Shown one piece after another: positions 16,059 to 26,762 of a DNA stretch of 64,000 bases. The position numbers and the translations under genes were made by a program. The notes beneath the pieces are model-generated. The model did not search any database. It was given only the letters and a program-made list of their open reading frames with translations, and was not told where the DNA came from. The stretch's first letter is position 1. The number at the start of each line of letters is the position of its first letter. The stretch is from the NCBI RefSeq assembly GCF_008369325.1, contig NZ_VOBI01000021.1:52102-116101 (forward strand). The letters run 5' to 3'. The DNA comes from Pseudomonas sp. ANT_H12B. Lineage in GTDB: Bacteria; Pseudomonadota; Gammaproteobacteria; Pseudomonadales; Pseudomonadaceae.

Positions 16059-18371
16059 ATGGCCTTGGCCCACACACTCGGTTTTCCACGCATCGGCGCT
16101 GACCGCGAACTGAAAAAAGCCCTCGAATCCTACTGGAAGGGCGATCTCGATCAGGACGCGCTGAAAAGTGTCGGCCGCCAATTGCGCGCCACCCACTGGC
16201 AATTGCAGAAAGACGCCGGCATCGATCTGCTGCCGGTAGGCGACTTCGCCTGGTACGACCAGGTGCTGACCCATTCCCTGACGTTCGGTGTGATCCCCGA
16301 GCGTTTCGACAGCGTCAAAGACTCGCGTGGCCTGCCCACCCTCGACACGCTGTTCGCCATGGCCCGTGGTGCCACCGCTGCCTGCTGCGGCGGTGAACAT
16401 TCGAAGGCGCAATACGCTCAGGAGTTGACCAAGTGGTTCGACACCAACTACCACTATCTGGTCCCTGAGTTCACCGCTGACCAGCAATTCAAACTGAGCT
16501 GGGAACAGTTGTTCGACGAAGTCGACGAAGCCAAGGCCCTGGGCCACAACGTCAAACCGGTGATTATCGGCCCTCTGACTTACCTGTGGCTGGGCAAGGC
16601 CAAAGGCAACGACTTCGACAAGCTCGACTTGCTGGAACGCCTGCTGCCGATCTACGGCGAAATCCTCGGTCGCCTCGCGGCACAAGGTGTTGAGTGGGTA
16701 CAGATCGACGAACCGATCCTGACCCTCGACCTGCCTCAAGACTGGAAAAACGCCTTCGAACGCGCCTATCATATCCTTCAATATTCGCCGCTGAAAAAAC
16801 TCGTGGCGACGTACTTCAGCGGCCTGGAAGACAACCTCGGTTTGGCGGTCGGTCTGCCAGTTCAAGGTCTGCACATCGACGCAGTGCGCGCGCCGGATCA
16901 ACTCGGCCAGGTGCTGGATCGTCTGCCGACCTACAAGATTCTCTCGGTGGGCCTGGTCAACGGCCGTAACGTCTGGCGCTGTGAACTGGAGCAAGTGCTT
17001 GCTCAACTGCGGCCGGCCCAGGAGCGCTTTGGCGACAACCTGTGGGTCAGCAGTTCCTGCTCGTTGCTGCACAGCCCGGTGGATCTGGATCGCGAAGACA
17101 AACTCGATCCTGAGCTGAAAAGCTGGCTGGCCTTCGCTGTACAGAAATGCGGTGAAATCGCTGTGCTGCGTGATGCCCTCAACGACCCGCAAGCGCCCAA
17201 GGTGCAAGCTGCCCTGGCCGAAAGCCGCGCCATTGCGGCCAGTCGCGCCGAGTCGCCGCGTATCCATAAAGCCGAGGTACAGGCGCGAATCGACGCCATC
17301 GGTGCGGCGGACAGCCAACGTCACTCGCCGTTCGCCAAACGCATCGAGCAGCAACGTGCGCGGTTGAAACTGCCGGCGTTCCCGACCACCACCATCGGTT
17401 CGTTCCCGCAGACCGGTTCGATTCGTCTGGCACGCCAGGCGTTCAAGCAAGGCAAGCTGTCGGCCAACGATTACACCGACGCCATGCACAGCGAAATCCG
17501 CCATGCCGTGCAAGTCCAGGAGCGCTTGGGCCTGGACGTGCTGGTGCACGGTGAAGCCGAACGCAATGACATGGTCGAGTACTTCGCCGAGCAACTGGAC
17601 GGCTATCTGTTCACCCGTTTCGGCTGGGTGCAGAGCTACGGTTCGCGTTGCGTGAAACCGGCAATTATCTACGGCGACCTGAGCCGTCCGAATGCCATGA
17701 CGGTCAACTGGATCGCCTATGCACAGAGCCTGACCGACAAGGTCATGAAAGGCATGCTCACCGGTCCCGTGACTATGCTGATGTGGTCGTTCCCGCGCGA
17801 AGATGTCTCGCGCAAAATCCAGGCGCAGCAACTGGCCCTGGCCCTGCGTGATGAAGTGGTGGACCTGGAAACTGCCGGCATCAAGATCGTTCAGATCGAC
17901 GAAGCCGCTTTCCGCGAAGGCCTGCCACTGCGCCGGGCGCAATGGCAGGAATACCTGGATTGGGCGGTGGAAGCCTTCCGCTTGAGCGCCAGCGGTGTGC
18001 GTGATGAAACCCAGATCCACACCCACATGTGCTACAGCGAATTCAATGACGTGATCGAGTCCATCGCGGCCATGGACGCCGACGTGATCACGATTGAAAC
18101 CTCGCGTTCGGACATGGAACTGCTGGAGGCTTTCGAAGCGTTTGATTACCCGAACGACATCGGTCCGGGTGTCTACGACATTCACTCACCACGGGTTCCG
18201 GACACGGCCGAGATGGTCAAGTTGATGAGCAAAGCCGTGAAGCGCATTCCGGCGCAGCGGTTGTGGGTCAACCCCGACTGCGGTTTGAAAACCCGCGCCT
18301 GGCCGGAAACCGAAGCGGCGCTGGTGAACATGGTCGCGGCAGCACGTCAGTTGCGCAGTCAGTTGGCTTAA
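16059..18371 (+). CDS. metE: Cobalamin-independent methionine synthase
   Basis: MetE transfers the methyl group of 5-methyltetrahydropteroyl-triglutamate to homocysteine, the last step of methionine synthesis. The 770-residue length and both halves of the duplicated barrel are as expected. The zinc site is complete: H656 and C658 in HTHMC, E680 in TIETSRSD and C741 in NPDCGLKTR, each offset by 15 from the E. coli numbering I recall. The start MALAHTLGFPRIGADRELKK is typical. GGGAGG stands 10-11 bases before the ATG, and a MetR-like dyad lies in the divergent promoter region. A REP hairpin follows the stop and probably ends the transcript. Confidence 0.98.
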   Translation: MALAHTLGFPRIGADRELKKALESYWKGDLDQDALKSVGRQLRATHWQLQKDAGIDLLPVGDFAWYDQVLTHSLTFGVIPERFDSVKDSRGLPTLDTLFAMARGATAACCGGEHSKAQYAQELTKWFDTNYHYLVPEFTADQQFKLSWEQLFDEVDEAKALGHNVKPVIIGPLTYLWLGKAKGNDFDKLDLLERLLPIYGEILGRLAAQGVEWVQIDEPILTLDLPQDWKNAFERAYHILQYSPLKKLVATYFSGLEDNLGLAVGLPVQGLHIDAVRAPDQLGQVLDRLPTYKILSVGLVNGRNVWRCELEQVLAQLRPAQERFGDNLWVSSSCSLLHSPVDLDREDKLDPELKSWLAFAVQKCGEIAVLRDALNDPQAPKVQAALAESRAIAASRAESPRIHKAEVQARIDAIGAADSQRHSPFAKRIEQQRARLKLPAFPTTTIGSFPQTGSIRLARQAFKQGKLSANDYTDAMHSEIRHAVQVQERLGLDVLVHGEAERNDMVEYFAEQLDGYLFTRFGWVQSYGSRCVKPAIIYGDLSRPNAMTVNWIAYAQSLTDKVMKGMLTGPVTMLMWSFPREDVSRKIQAQQLALALRDEVVDLETAGIKIVQIDEAAFREGLPLRRAQWQEYLDWAVEAFRLSASGVRDETQIHTHMCYSEFNDVIESIAAMDADVITIETSRSDMELLEAFEAFDYPNDIGPGVYDIHSPRVPDTAEMVKLMSKAVKRIPAQRLWVNPDCGLKTRAWPETEAALVNMVAAARQLRSQLA

Positions 18372-18380
18372 CGAAAGATC

Positions 18381-18456
18381 AAAAGATCGAGGCCTTCGGC
18401 AGCTCCTACAGGTGTACGCAAAACCCTGTAGGAGTTGCCGAAGGCCGCGATCTTTT
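18381..18456. repeat. REP hairpin, type C, after metE; probable transcript end
   Basis: Inverted arms built on GGCCTTCGGCAGCTCCTAC and its complement form a long stem starting 10 bases after the metE stop. A run of five T follows GATC, so it could act as a rho-independent terminator. Confidence 0.75.
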
Positions 18457-18576
18457 TGCTTTGATAAATGACCGTTCAGCACTATTCATCAAACTGTCAC
18501 GTAACTGTGGCAGCGCGCTTGAGCAAACTTCATCAGACTCGCGCTCTACTGGAGTTCTGCGTTTCGGTGTTTTTTC

Positions 18577-19611
18577 ATGTGTGCACGATTTTTTTCGGCT
18601 GCGGTTTTTCTGACCGCGTTGTTGTTCGGCCTGCCGTCGTTGGCGGCTTCGCGATGCGATATCAATGTTCCGACTGAACGGGCCGATCTGGCGCAGGTGA
18701 GCCTGGCGTACCAGAGCATCGGCCGTGCATCCGACCCGGCGTTGCTGCTGGTGATGGGCCTGGGCGGGCAGTTGATTCACTGGCCGGACGAGGTGGTGAT
18801 CGCGCTGTGTCAGCAGGGCTTTCGGGTGATTCGTTATGACAATCGCGATGTCGGCCTCTCGACTTGGCGGCAAACGCCGGTCGACGCCAACCTGACCTTC
18901 GAAGTGCTGCGCTACAAACTCGGTTTACCGGTGTCGGCGCCGTACACCCTGACCGACATGGCCGACGATGCGTTTGGATTGATGGATGCCTTGCACGTCG
19001 AGCAATTCCTCGTGCTGGGTGCCAGCATGGGCGGGATGATCGCCCAGCATATGGCGGCCATGGCGCCGCAACGGGTCGAGAGCTTGACCCTGATCATGAC
19101 CAGTTCCGGGGCCGAAGGCTTGCCGGCGCCGAGCGCGGCGTTGGTGCAGTTGCTCTCGCGTCGTGGCGCACCGAATCGCGAAGTCGCCCTGGAGCAACAA
19201 GCCGATTTGTTGGCCGCGCTGGGCAGCCCCACGGTGAGCGATGATCGGCAGGCATTGTTGCATCAGGCGGCGCTGTCCTATGACCGGGCGTTCAACCCTG
19301 AGGGCGTGAAGCGCCAGATCATGGCGATCCTCGCCGAGCCGAGCAGGGTGGCGTTGCTCAACCAGTTGCGAGTGCCGACGCTGGTGGTGCATGGCACGGC
19401 TGATCCGCTGTTGCCAGTTATGCACGGCGTGCATCTTGCGGCGCACATTCGCGGCAGCCAGTTGAAGCTGATTCCGGGGTTGGCCCATCGTTTTCAGGAG
19501 TCGTTCAAGGCGCCGTTGCTGGCGGCGGTGCTGCCGTACTTACAGGCTCATCGCGAAGACACCTCGCATTGGGCGCAGATTGATCCGGTGACCGAACACA
19601 ACCTCCTGTAA
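18577..19611 (+). CDS. Secreted alpha/beta-hydrolase
   Basis: The 344-residue protein has a signal peptide (hydrophobic to about residue 24, ending PSLAAS). The mature part is an alpha/beta-hydrolase with nucleophile S150 in GASMGG, an acid in HGTADPLLP and a late histidine in GLAHRF. The oxyanion region is GLGGQLIHW and YDNRDVGLST is conserved in this group. Such proteins are esterases or lipases; the substrate is unknown. It stands alone between two REP elements, so it is probably monocistronic. Confidence 0.87.
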   Translation: MCARFFSAAVFLTALLFGLPSLAASRCDINVPTERADLAQVSLAYQSIGRASDPALLLVMGLGGQLIHWPDEVVIALCQQGFRVIRYDNRDVGLSTWRQTPVDANLTFEVLRYKLGLPVSAPYTLTDMADDAFGLMDALHVEQFLVLGASMGGMIAQHMAAMAPQRVESLTLIMTSSGAEGLPAPSAALVQLLSRRGAPNREVALEQQADLLAALGSPTVSDDRQALLHQAALSYDRAFNPEGVKRQIMAILAEPSRVALLNQLRVPTLVVHGTADPLLPVMHGVHLAAHIRGSQLKLIPGLAHRFQESFKAPLLAAVLPYLQAHREDTSHWAQIDPVTEHNLL

Positions 19612-19653
19612 CCCGCCAGCCAAACAATTTCTCACAGGAAAATGCATTCAAAT

Positions 19654-19742
19654 TGTGGGAGCGAGCCTGCTCGCGAAGACGCTAGCACAGCCACCCCGTC
19701 TATTTCAGACAGAGCGCCTTCGCGAGCAGGCTCGCTCCCTCA
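19654..19742. repeat. REPIN (type A)
   Basis: Inverted copies of GAGCGAGCCTGCTCGCGA lie between the secreted hydrolase and the FrnE-like gene. Confidence 0.9.
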
Positions 19743-19819
19743 ATGGATCTGCTGTCAGCTTAAGTTTCTCGGTGTATGGTTGCTCTTTTCCTGCGCGTTG
19801 CCAGCCTGCGAGGTGAATG

Positions 19820-20485
19820 ATGAGTACCCCCCTGAAAATCGATTTCGTCAGCGACGTGTCCTGCCCCTGGTGCGTCGTCGGCCTGTACGGCTTGACCCGG
19901 GCCCTGGATTTGCTGGGCGACGAGGTTCAGGCCGAGATCCGTTTCCAGCCATTCGAACTGAACCCGAAGATGGGCCCTGAAGGGCAGAACATCACCGAAC
20001 ACATCACCGAGAAGTACGGCTCCACCCCCGAGCAGTCCCAGAAGAATCGCGAGATGATCCGCGCCCGTGGCGCCGAGGTCGGGTTCGCTTTTCGCACTGA
20101 CGGCAACAGCCGTATCTACAACACCTTCGACGCTCATCGCTTGCTGTTCTGGGCGGGGCTTGAAGGGTTGCAGTTCAATCTGAAGGACGCATTGTTCAAG
20201 GCGTATTTCAGCGAGGGCGGCAACCCTTCCGATCATCAGCAATTGGCGCAGATCGCTGAAAGCGTCGGGCTGGATCGGCAGCGCGCCGAAGCGATTCTGG
20301 CGTCGGATGAATTCGCCAAAGAGGTTCTCGAGGAAGAGCAATTGTGGCTGTCACGCGGGGTGAGTTCGGTGCCGACCGTTGTTTTCAATGGGCAGTACGC
20401 GGTCACTGGCGGGCAGCCGGTGGAGACTTTTGTCGGAGCCATTCGGCAAATCATGAGTGAGGCAAAGGGCGGAACGGTCAGCTGA
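19820..20485 (+). CDS. FrnE-like DsbA-family thiol oxidoreductase
   Basis: The 221-residue cytoplasmic protein has the thioredoxin-fold active site CPWC (15-18) in FVSDVSCPWCVVGLYG. It keeps the FrnE-subfamily pattern: IRFQPFELNPKM, the interrupting helical domain, and the cis-proline segment GVSSVPTVVFNGQYAVTGGQ. These proteins act as disulfide oxidoreductases or isomerases, sometimes annotated as 2-hydroxychromene-2-carboxylate isomerase-like. ATG codons at 19817 and 19820 are adjacent; the second sits better behind GAGG. No operon partner is evident. Confidence 0.88.
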   Translation: MSTPLKIDFVSDVSCPWCVVGLYGLTRALDLLGDEVQAEIRFQPFELNPKMGPEGQNITEHITEKYGSTPEQSQKNREMIRARGAEVGFAFRTDGNSRIYNTFDAHRLLFWAGLEGLQFNLKDALFKAYFSEGGNPSDHQQLAQIAESVGLDRQRAEAILASDEFAKEVLEEEQLWLSRGVSSVPTVVFNGQYAVTGGQPVETFVGAIRQIMSEAKGGTVS

Positions 20486-20505
20486 TGCTCGTCAGTTGTA
20501 AATAA

Positions 20506-20898
20506 ATATATCAATGTGCCACTATTGTTTTTACCGGTGCTGCCGACAAAGGCAGCACCGTCGAAAAGTGGCAAGTGCGCGACCTCAACACTTTGCCGGA
20601 TGTCATCGTCGCCAAGCTGCAGGCCAAGGGCTACAAGGCCAAGCGGATCAATGAGCCGGTCAATCTGCAGTTTTACAAGAACACTGACTTCCGCGAAGGC
20701 TACATGACCAAGGACTTGACGCCGATCAAGGGCGCCTACGGCGTCGATCGTCTGCTGCTGGTTAATGTCTACACCACCGGCGCCACCCGCAGCTACTACA
20801 GCATCATGCCGACCAGCGTACCGATGGCGCAGGTGGGCGGGCTGCCGTTTGAGGATGCTTTGTCACAAGCGCAGTTGCAGAAGGTTTACGCGCACTAG
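20506..20898 (+). pseudogene. 5'-truncated lipoprotein-like gene
   Basis: The frame is open from just after a TAA (20503) to the stop at 20898 but has no start codon near its beginning. Its first residues read IYQCATIVFTGAADKGS. The Cys-Ala-Thr looks like the mature start of a lipoprotein whose signal peptide has been lost. The rest, including DFREGYMTKDLTPIKGAYGV and GGLPFEDALSQAQLQKVYAH, looks like a folded envelope protein of about 127 residues. A GTG at 20575 could start a shorter product but has a poor RBS. Either the gene is broken or it uses a rare start such as ATA at 20506. Confidence 0.6.
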
Positions 20899-20903
20899 CC
20901 CGC

Positions 20904-20989
20904 GATCGCTTCCACGCTCTGCGTGGTAATGCTGCCCGTGACGCTCTGCGTCCCTTGAGGCATTCCCACGCAGAGCGTGGGAACGATCA
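20904..20989. repeat. REP pair, type B
   Basis: The left arm is slightly decayed (TTCCACGCTCTGCGTGGTAA). The right arm is full (TTCCCACGCAGAGCGTGGGA). It separates the lipoprotein remnant from convergent aauR. Confidence 0.85.
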
Positions 20990-21013
20990 GTTGTGGTCAG
21001 CTGTGAAGGTCCA

Positions 21014-22338
<1,325 letters not shown>

Positions 22339-22342
<4 letters not shown>

Positions 22343-24240
22343 ATTGGCTCGGCAGAAGTGAGGCTTACCAACGGTAAACTGAGGACGAAGGTGGTACCAC
22401 CGCTGGCCGGGTGTTCGACACCCAGGTGCCCGCCGGTGGCAGCGGCCAGGCTCGCCGACAGCGTCAGGCCCAGGCCCAGGCCTTGTTCGCCGGGTTTGGT
22501 GGTGAAGAACGGTTCGAACAGATGCTTGCGCGCTTCGGCGTCGATACCGTGGCCGTTGTCGCGTACCCGAAGGCGATATTTTCCATCGAACGCTTCGCCT
22601 TCGAGCCACAACTCCGGCATCGGCTGTGCCTGCATGGCGTCGAGGGCGTTGCCGATCAGGTTGACCAGAATCTGCTCCAGGCGGGTCTGGTCTATCTGCA
22701 CCTGCACATCGGTGAAATCACGGTGCAATTGCAGATGTGCGCTTTCCATGCGGCTGCCCAGCACCTGCAAAGCGGCGTCTACCGCTTTGCCAAGGCTGGC
22801 CAGACCTTTGTCATCGCCGCGACGTGCGAAGGAGCGCAGGCTCGCGGTGATCCGACCCATGCGGTCGATCAGTTCGTTGATGGTCTTGAGGTTGGTGCTG
22901 GCCACATCCAGCTGACCGCGCTCAAGGAAACGCACGGTGTTGCCGGACAAGGTCCGCAGCGCGGCCAGCGGCTGATTCAATTCGTGGGCGATGCTGGTGG
23001 ACATCTGACCGATGGCGGCGAGTTTTCCGGCCTGTACCAGTTCATCCTGGGCGCGGCGCAACGTCTCTTCAGCCTGACGCCGTTCGCGGATCTGGCCCTT
23101 GAGCCGTTCGTTGCTGGCGCGCAGGTCAGTGGTGCGTTCGGTAATCCGACGCTCCAGTTGATTGTTGGCTTCCTGCAAGGCTTCCCGGGCGGCGAGGCGG
23201 GTGGCGATCACCTTGCGGCGCTCGTTCCAGGCAATCAGCAGGAACGCCACGAGGGCAAACGCGACGGCGACCAGAATCCCCTGATTGATCGCTTCGCGAC
23301 GCAAATCCTGCAGGGGTGTGAGCAGGGTGAAATTCCACGGCGTGTCGCTCAGCGGCCGGGTTTGCGAGAGGTAGCTGATGTCCTCTTCATCGGATTCCAC
23401 TTCGCTGTTGGCGGGGAAGGTCAGTTTTTCCTCACCTTCGGCCAGCTTCTCCCGGGCCAACGGCTGCAGTTCGTTCAGCGGGAACCAGTAATACTGGAGG
23501 CTGCGGGCGAGTTTTTCTTTCGTGTCATCGCTCAATGGAATGACCGACTTCAGCCGCCGCGCCGGATCGCTGGAGAGAATGATGATGCCGTTCTCATCAC
23601 TGACGAAGGCTTCCAGGCGTGCTCGCTGCCAGCGTTCTTCCATGGCTTCAAGACGTACCTTGACCACCGCGACGCCGATGATCTTGCCGTGTTCTTCGAG
23701 GCCGTGAGCCAGGTAGTAGCCGGGCTCGCCGTTGGTGCTGCCGATGCCGTAGAAACGTCCCGGCTGACCGCGCACGGCGTTCTGGAAATAGGCGCGGAAG
23801 GACAGGTCTTCCCCCAGGTAACTGTCGACATCGCGCCAATTGCTGGTGGCCATGACGCGACCGGTGGTGTCCATCACATAGATAGCCCGACTGCGGCTGC
23901 GCCGGTTCAGGCCTTCGAGGTATTCATTGACCGTCTGCCGGTGTTCCGGCGACGGATCGGCCAGCAGCTTTGAAACGCTGGTTTCGAGTTCCAGCAAGCT
24001 GGGCAGGTAGGTGTATTTGCTGATCTCGCTCTCGACGGCGCGGGCGTGCAGTTCGAGCTGTCGCTGGCCGTTCTCGCTGAGGCTGCGAATCCCGTAGTGT
24101 TCACTGACCCAGAAGCCGATATAACCCAATCCGATCATCAGGGCGATGACCAGCGGGGGCAGGAACAGATGGCGAATCAGACGGGGTTTCACGGCGAGTG
24201 ATGGCGGCGCGGCGCGATAGAGAGTGGGGTCGCATTTCAT
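22339..24240 (-). CDS. aauS: AauS-type sensor histidine kinase
   Basis: The 633-residue protein has membrane helices near residues 27-46 and 320-340. They enclose a double-PAS/Cache periplasmic sensor (features such as YVMDTTGRVMATSNWRDVDS and DENGIIILSSDPARRLKS). A coiled coil leads to the H-box GKLAAIGQMSTSIAHELNQP and the ATP-binding boxes RVRDNGHGI and GLGLGLTLSASL. The domain plan is that of DctB-family kinases. It overlaps aauR by 4 bases and should sense external glutamate or aspartate, directly or through AatJ. ATG 24240 is chosen over the adjacent GTG at 24243. Confidence 0.87.
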
Positions 24241-24293
24241 CACAGATGCCTTGGGTCAACCACAACACAAATCGTCAGACTACCGCCGGCCCT

Positions 24294-24384
24294 TGTGGGA
24301 GCTGGCTTGCCTGCGATAGCGGCTTATCAGATCAATGATGATCTCAACTGACACTCCGTTATCACAGGCAAGCCAGCCCCCACA
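24294..24384. repeat. REPIN (variant with GGCTTGCCTGCGAT arm)
   Basis: Inverted arms TGTGGGAGCTGGCTTGCCTG and the near complement ACAGGCAAGCCAGCCCCCAC lie between aatP and aauS. The hairpin may lower read-through from the transporter genes into aauSR. Confidence 0.85.
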
Positions 24385-24401
24385 GGGGAGTGGCGTCGTC
24401 C

Positions 24402-25136
24402 TTAGTGCTGCAGAATCTTGTTGAGGAAATGCTGTGTACGCTCGGCGCGGTGGCTGATGTCGCCGAAGAAATCCTCTTTCTTGCAGTCTTCGATGATCTT
24501 GCCCTGGTCCATGAAGATCACGCGGTCCGCCACTTTGCGGGCGAAGCCCATTTCGTGGGTCACGCACATCATGGTCATGCCTTCGTGAGCCAGTTGCACC
24601 ATCACGTCGAGCACTTCGTTGACCATTTCCGGGTCCAGCGCCGAGGTCGGTTCGTCGAACAGCATGACGATCGGGTCCATCGCCAGTGCGCGGGCAATCG
24701 CCACACGCTGTTGCTGACCACCGGAGAGTTGCCCCGGATGCTTTTTGGCGTGGGCCGAAAGACCGACGCGTTCAAGCAGCTGCAAAGCTTTTTTGCCGGC
24801 TTCTTCCTTGCTCCGACCCAACACCTTGATCTGTGCAATGGTCAGGTTATCCATGATGCTCAGGTGCGGGAACAGCTCGAAATGCTGGAACACCATGCCC
24901 ACGCGCGAACGCAGTTTCGGCAAGTCGGTCTTCGGGTTGGCGATGGACGTGCCATCGACCACCACGTCGCCTTTCTGGAACGGTTCCAGGGCGTTGACGC
25001 ATTTGATCAGGGTGGATTTACCGGAGCCGGACGGTCCGCACACCACGATCACCTCGCCTTTTTTGACCTCGGTGCTGCAATCAGTCAGCACCTGGAAGTC
25101 CCCATACCACTTGTTGACGTTCTTGATAGAGATCAT
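24402..25136 (-). CDS. aatP: Glutamate/aspartate ABC transporter ATPase
   Basis: The 244-residue ATPase shows Walker A GPSGSGKST, signature LSGGQQQRVAIARAL, Walker B IVMLFDEPTSALDPE and the H-loop region CVTHEMGFARKVADR. It is the GltL/GlnQ type of polar amino-acid importers and powers AatQM. Its ATG overlaps the aatM stop, so the two are translationally coupled. In P. putida and P. aeruginosa the orthologue is AatP. Confidence 0.93.
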   Translation of the reverse strand: MISIKNVNKWYGDFQVLTDCSTEVKKGEVIVVCGPSGSGKSTLIKCVNALEPFQKGDVVVDGTSIANPKTDLPKLRSRVGMVFQHFELFPHLSIMDNLTIAQIKVLGRSKEEAGKKALQLLERVGLSAHAKKHPGQLSGGQQQRVAIARALAMDPIVMLFDEPTSALDPEMVNEVLDVMVQLAHEGMTMMCVTHEMGFARKVADRVIFMDQGKIIEDCKKEDFFGDISHRAERTQHFLNKILQH

Positions 25137-25807
25137 ACGGCGAACCTTTTTTGCAGACGCTTGACCAGCTGCGAGGCGGCAAAGCTGATGATGAAGTATG
25201 TGAAACCGGCGAAGATCAGGAACTCATTGGAGCGACCGATGATGTCGCCACTGGCGCGCGAAGCATTGAGGAAGTCGACCAGACCGACCGCGTAGACCAG
25301 CGAGGTGTCCTGAAACAGGATGATGCTCTGTTGCAGCAACAGCGGGGTCATCTTGCGGAACGCTTGCGGCAGGATAATCAACCGCATCATCTGGCCGTAG
25401 TTCATGCCCAGGGCCTGGGCAGCACCCATCTGGCCCTTGGGAATCGACTGCACGCCAGCCCGGACGATTTCGCAGAAGTACGCCGCTTCGAACATCATGA
25501 AGGCCACGATGCACGAGGCGAACGCGCCGATCGGGGTGTCTTCGCCGGTGATCCAGCGCAGTACGAACGGCACGGCCAGGTAGAACCAGGTGATGACCAG
25601 CAGCAGCGGGATCGAACGGAAGTAGTTAACGTAGGCGCCGGCAATGTTCGACAGCAGCTTGCTGTGGGACAAGCGCATCAGGGCGAGGATGGTGCCGAGG
25701 ATGATCCCGCCGATCACGCCCAGCGCCATCAGTTGCAGGGTCATGACCATGCCGTTCCACAAACCCGGCAGGGACGGGATGATGCCCGAGAAGTCGAATT
25801 CCATCAT
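25133..25807 (-). CDS. aatM: Glutamate/aspartate ABC transporter permease (GltK-like)
   Basis: The 224-residue membrane protein has about five helices. It carries the HisM-type start region LPGLWNGMVMTLQLMALGVI and the EAA-loop equivalent AAQALGMNYGQMMRLIILPQ, which contacts the ATPase. It pairs with AatQ to form the channel. Start and stop overlap by 4 bases with aatQ and aatP, a tightly coupled operon. Confidence 0.92.
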   Translation of the reverse strand: MMEFDFSGIIPSLPGLWNGMVMTLQLMALGVIGGIILGTILALMRLSHSKLLSNIAGAYVNYFRSIPLLLVITWFYLAVPFVLRWITGEDTPIGAFASCIVAFMMFEAAYFCEIVRAGVQSIPKGQMGAAQALGMNYGQMMRLIILPQAFRKMTPLLLQQSIILFQDTSLVYAVGLVDFLNASRASGDIIGRSNEFLIFAGFTYFIISFAASQLVKRLQKRFAV

Positions 25808-26550
25808 TTACCCCCTACGGAGATCAGGCCAGGCACGGCGACTTTCTTCTCGACCATGCGCATCAGCAACATCAGGCCCATGTTCAGGGTGAAGTAGATC
25901 AGCGTTGCCAGGGTGAACGCTTCGAACAGGTTGGCGGAGAACTCGGCAGTCTGTTTGGTCTGCGCAAGCAACTCCATCAGACCGATCAGCGAGGCCACGG
26001 ACGAGTTCTTGAACACGTTCAGGAATTCCGAGGTAAGCGGCGGAATGATGATCCGGTAAGCCTGGGGCAGCAGCACGTTCCAGTAAACCTGCGGCAGCTT
26101 GAAACCCATGGCGCGAGCGGCGGCTTCCTGGCCGCGAGGTAGCGCCTGGATACCGGTGCGCACTTGTTCGCAAACACGCGCGGCAGTAAACAGACCCAGG
26201 CACACCACGACGCTGAGGAAGGCCGAAGTGGTCGGGTTCAGGTCCTGCTTGTACCACTCTTGCAAGTTTGCCGGCAGCAGGTCCGGTACCAGGAAGTACC
26301 AGATGAACAGCTGAACCAGCAGCGGCACGTTACGGAAGAGTTCGACGTAGCAGGTCGCGATGCCCGATACGATGCGGTTCGGCACCGTGCGCATGACACC
26401 CAGAATCGAGCCCAGCAGCAGCGCGATAATCCAGGCGACGACGGCGATGGCGATGGTCCAGCCCAAACCGGAGACGTACCAGTCGAAATAAATTTCGCTG
26501 CCCACGCCGGTGGACTTGAAGAATACGCTCCAGTCCCAGTTGTAATTCAT
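25804..26550 (-). CDS. aatQ: Glutamate/aspartate ABC transporter permease (GltJ-like)
   Basis: The 248-residue permease matches E. coli GltJ along its length from memory: a WNW-type N-terminus, TVPNRIVSGIATCYVELFRN, LGLFTAARVCEQVRTGIQAL and the EAA loop AAARAMGFKLPQVYWNVLLP. RBS AGGGGAG stands 6 bases before the ATG. A 212-base gap with a strong hairpin separates it from aatJ. Confidence 0.92.
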   Translation of the reverse strand: MNYNWDWSVFFKSTGVGSEIYFDWYVSGLGWTIAIAVVAWIIALLLGSILGVMRTVPNRIVSGIATCYVELFRNVPLLVQLFIWYFLVPDLLPANLQEWYKQDLNPTTSAFLSVVVCLGLFTAARVCEQVRTGIQALPRGQEAAARAMGFKLPQVYWNVLLPQAYRIIIPPLTSEFLNVFKNSSVASLIGLMELLAQTKQTAEFSANLFEAFTLATLIYFTLNMGLMLLMRMVEKKVAVPGLISVGGK

Positions 26551-26619
26551 TAGGGTCTCCCCTCAGATCGTTCGATGTACAAATGCCCGCCTGGGGAAGC
26601 TCCGTTCCCGCCCGACCTG

Positions 26620-26641
26620 AGTGGCCTGTGGTCAGGCCACT
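26620..26641. promoter_or_regulatory. Hairpin between aatJ and aatQ
   Basis: AGTGGCCTG-TGGT-CAGGCCACT is a perfect 9-bp stem with a 4-base loop and no T-run. Such intercistronic hairpins protect the upstream binding-protein message, so more AatJ than permease could be made. This is inference from position. Confidence 0.55.
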
Positions 26642-26762
26642 ACGACCGGGCACACACGAGCGGCTCGACAACCACCGGTTCGAGTGTTTCCAAAAATGCC
26701 AGCAGGGAGTGACCATCCCTGAAAGGGCAGAGGCCCCCTCAGGAGATAAGGTTAGTCAGAAA

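Noticed and set aside
15978..18185. A 735-codon open frame antisense to metE
   Set aside because: MetE on the plus strand has all family motifs; the antisense frame is a high-GC artefact with histidine/arginine/glutamine-rich content and no family pattern.
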